Source: Eubacteriales bacterium (GTDB lineage: Bacteria; Bacillota; Clostridia; Lachnospirales; Lachnospiraceae). From it: 64,000 bases of DNA. The notes under the pieces were generated by a model. The model was not told where the DNA came from. It saw nothing but the letters and a program-made list of their open reading frames with translations, and did not search any database. Numbering within the stretch: the first letter of the stretch is position 1; each line of letters opens with the position of its first letter. Positions 62,933-64,000 of this stretch are shown one piece after another. Location of the stretch: positions 1 through 64,000 of the forward strand of contig JAUNOP010000006.1 of the NCBI GenBank assembly GCA_030537135.1, given 5' to 3'. A program made the position numbers and the translations under genes.

Positions 62933-63781
62933 TCACACTGCAACCGGGATATCCTTAATCTGCGGCCCTGACTGGTAATTCTCCACAATCAAATCCTTTG
63001 TAGTAAATTCATAGAAATCCCTAATCTCAGGATTCAGTCTCACAGACGGTGCAGGATAAGGTGTTCTGGAAATCAGCTCCTTTATCACAGGAATATGTCT
63101 GTCATAAATATGACAGTCTGCAATTACATGAAGCAATTCTCCTGCCTCCATGTCGCATACCTGAGCAAACATCATCAGAAGAATCGAGTATTGGCATACG
63201 TTCCAGTTGTTTGCAGCCAATATATCCTGAGAGCGCTGATTCAGCACAGCGTTCAGCGTCAGCCTGTCCCGTCCTGGTTCCTTTGTGACATTAAAGGTCA
63301 CGGAATGCGCGCATGGATATAAATTCATCTCATGCAAATCCTGATGAACATAAATATTGGTCATAATTCTGCGGCTATAAGGGTTGTTCTTTAAATCATA
63401 AAGGACTCTGTCCACCTGATCCATCTTTCCTTCCTTATACTGATGCTTGACTCCCATCTGATAGCCATAGGCCTTTCCTATAGAGCCGTTTTCATCTGCC
63501 CAGCTATCCCAGATATGACTGTTTAGATCCTTCACATTGTTGGATTTTCTCTGCCATATCCACAAAATCTCATCCATGGCGCTTTTCAATGCCGTGCGCC
63601 GCAGAGTCAATGCAGGGAATTCTTTTCTGAGGTCATATCGATTTACTATACCAAAGCGTTTGATTGTATAGGCTGGCGTACCGTCCTCCCATACAGGACG
63701 CACTTTCTCTCCCTCTGTGCTGGTTCCATTCTCAAGAATATCCTCGCACATCCGAATAAATATTGTATCTGCAAGACTCAC
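62933..63781 (-). CDS. thyA: Thymidylate synthase ThyA
   Basis: 282 residues from a GTG at 63781. This start is chosen because AAGGAGGAAGG lies 9 nt upstream and no ATG suits. Methylates dUMP to dTMP with methylene-tetrahydrofolate. Folate/dUMP motifs: the catalytic Cys in LYPCAHSVTFNV, LNQRSQDILAANNWNVCQY, and HVIADCHIYDRH. NPEIRDFYEFTTKDLIV is the C-terminal segment. Operon with dfrA. Confidence 0.94.
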   Translation of the reverse strand: MSLADTIFIRMCEDILENGTSTEGEKVRPVWEDGTPAYTIKRFGIVNRYDLRKEFPALTLRRTALKSAMDEILWIWQRKSNNVKDLNSHIWDSWADENGSIGKAYGYQMGVKHQYKEGKMDQVDRVLYDLKNNPYSRRIMTNIYVHQDLHEMNLYPCAHSVTFNVTKEPGRDRLTLNAVLNQRSQDILAANNWNVCQYSILLMMFAQVCDMEAGELLHVIADCHIYDRHIPVIKELISRTPYPAPSVRLNPEIRDFYEFTTKDLIVENYQSGPQIKDIPVAV

Positions 63782-63886
63782 AATAACCTTCCTCCTTTTT
63801 GTTCTTCTGGTTTTGATTTTAGCATAAAAGAATATCCGCGTAAAGCCTGCTGGACAAGCTGCCAAAAACGTGCTATATTGAATGCC

Positions 63887-64000
63887 ATGAAACTATTCAT
63901 TACTTTATTAAAACCCTTGTCCTTTTTACCCGCAATTCTGATGATGTACGTTATCTATTCTTTCTCAGCACAGACCGGGGAGGTGTCTGGAAAGCTGAGC
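63887..64000 (+). CDS. VanZ-like membrane protein, N-terminal fragment
   Basis: 38 residues, cut by the window edge. The ATG at 63887 starts a hydrophobic segment (FITLLKPLSFLPAILMMYVI) followed by FSAQTGEVSGKLS, which matches the conserved 'FS.Q.G..S..LS' motif of VanZ family proteins. Divergent from thyA. The ribosome site is unclear. Confidence 0.65.
   Translation, partial: MKLFITLLKPLSFLPAILMMYVIYSFSAQTGEVSGKLS

Overview
The window looks like chromosome from an anaerobic, spore-forming Firmicute of the family Lachnospiraceae (Clostridium cluster XIVa, Blautia/Dorea-like). This rests on gene content (cotJ spore-coat genes, a spoIIGA-sigE pair with a Spo0A-type promoter, PolC, class III fructose-bisphosphatase, a T-box thrS leader) and on strong AGGAGG ribosome sites. 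No species call is possible from sequence alone. Almost every gene is on the minus strand. The complete plus-strand genes are aroE, a histidinol-phosphate-type aminotransferase and ilvE, plus a partial vanZ-like gene at the right edge.

Layout. 0-2.3 kb: cotJA-cotJB-cotJC, with cotJC broken off at a terminator hairpin; a PflX-type radical SAM gene; and a tnpB-less IS200/IS605-type relic with omega-RNA-like sequence. 2.3-6 kb: ACT-domain gene and paaK, then spoIIGA-sigE. 6-8 kb: divergent aroD/aroE. 8.2-13.3 kb: thrS with a long T-box leader, a DUF218 gene, a SEC-C gene and folC. 13.5-16.6 kb: coiled-coil lipoprotein, MATE exporter, and a HAD phosphatase with a membrane N-terminus. 16.8-20.4 kb: purC-purB-purA. 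20.5-23.1 kb: polar amino-acid ABC transporter.

23.2-46.4 kb is the striking part: thirteen co-directional genes with short gaps and no non-family gene among them. In transcription order they encode a very large DUF5717-like protein, a degenerate actin-fold protein (DUF5716-like), a small TPR-like protein, three tandem Hsp70 paralogues, a coiled-coil protein ending in a GrpE-like domain, a fourth Hsp70, a coiled-coil protein, a NrdG-like radical SAM activase, another coiled-coil protein, a 1,721-residue protein with four CbxX-type AAA+ modules fused to a trypsin-like protease with an intact His/Asp/Ser triad, and a zinc-ribbon plus RCC1-propeller protein. No DnaJ is present. I infer a multi-component chaperone/remodelling/proteolysis machine built on duplicated Hsp70s; its substrate and purpose cannot be read from the sequence. 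This is the best candidate for an undescribed system here.

46.4-64 kb: aminotransferase with a structured leader; a PurF-family protein lacking the catalytic N-terminal Cys; fbp; polC; ispG; telA-xpaC; a secreted SGNH hydrolase; ilvE; thyA-dfrA; and the start of a VanZ-like gene. No rRNA, tRNA, CRISPR array or prophage was seen.
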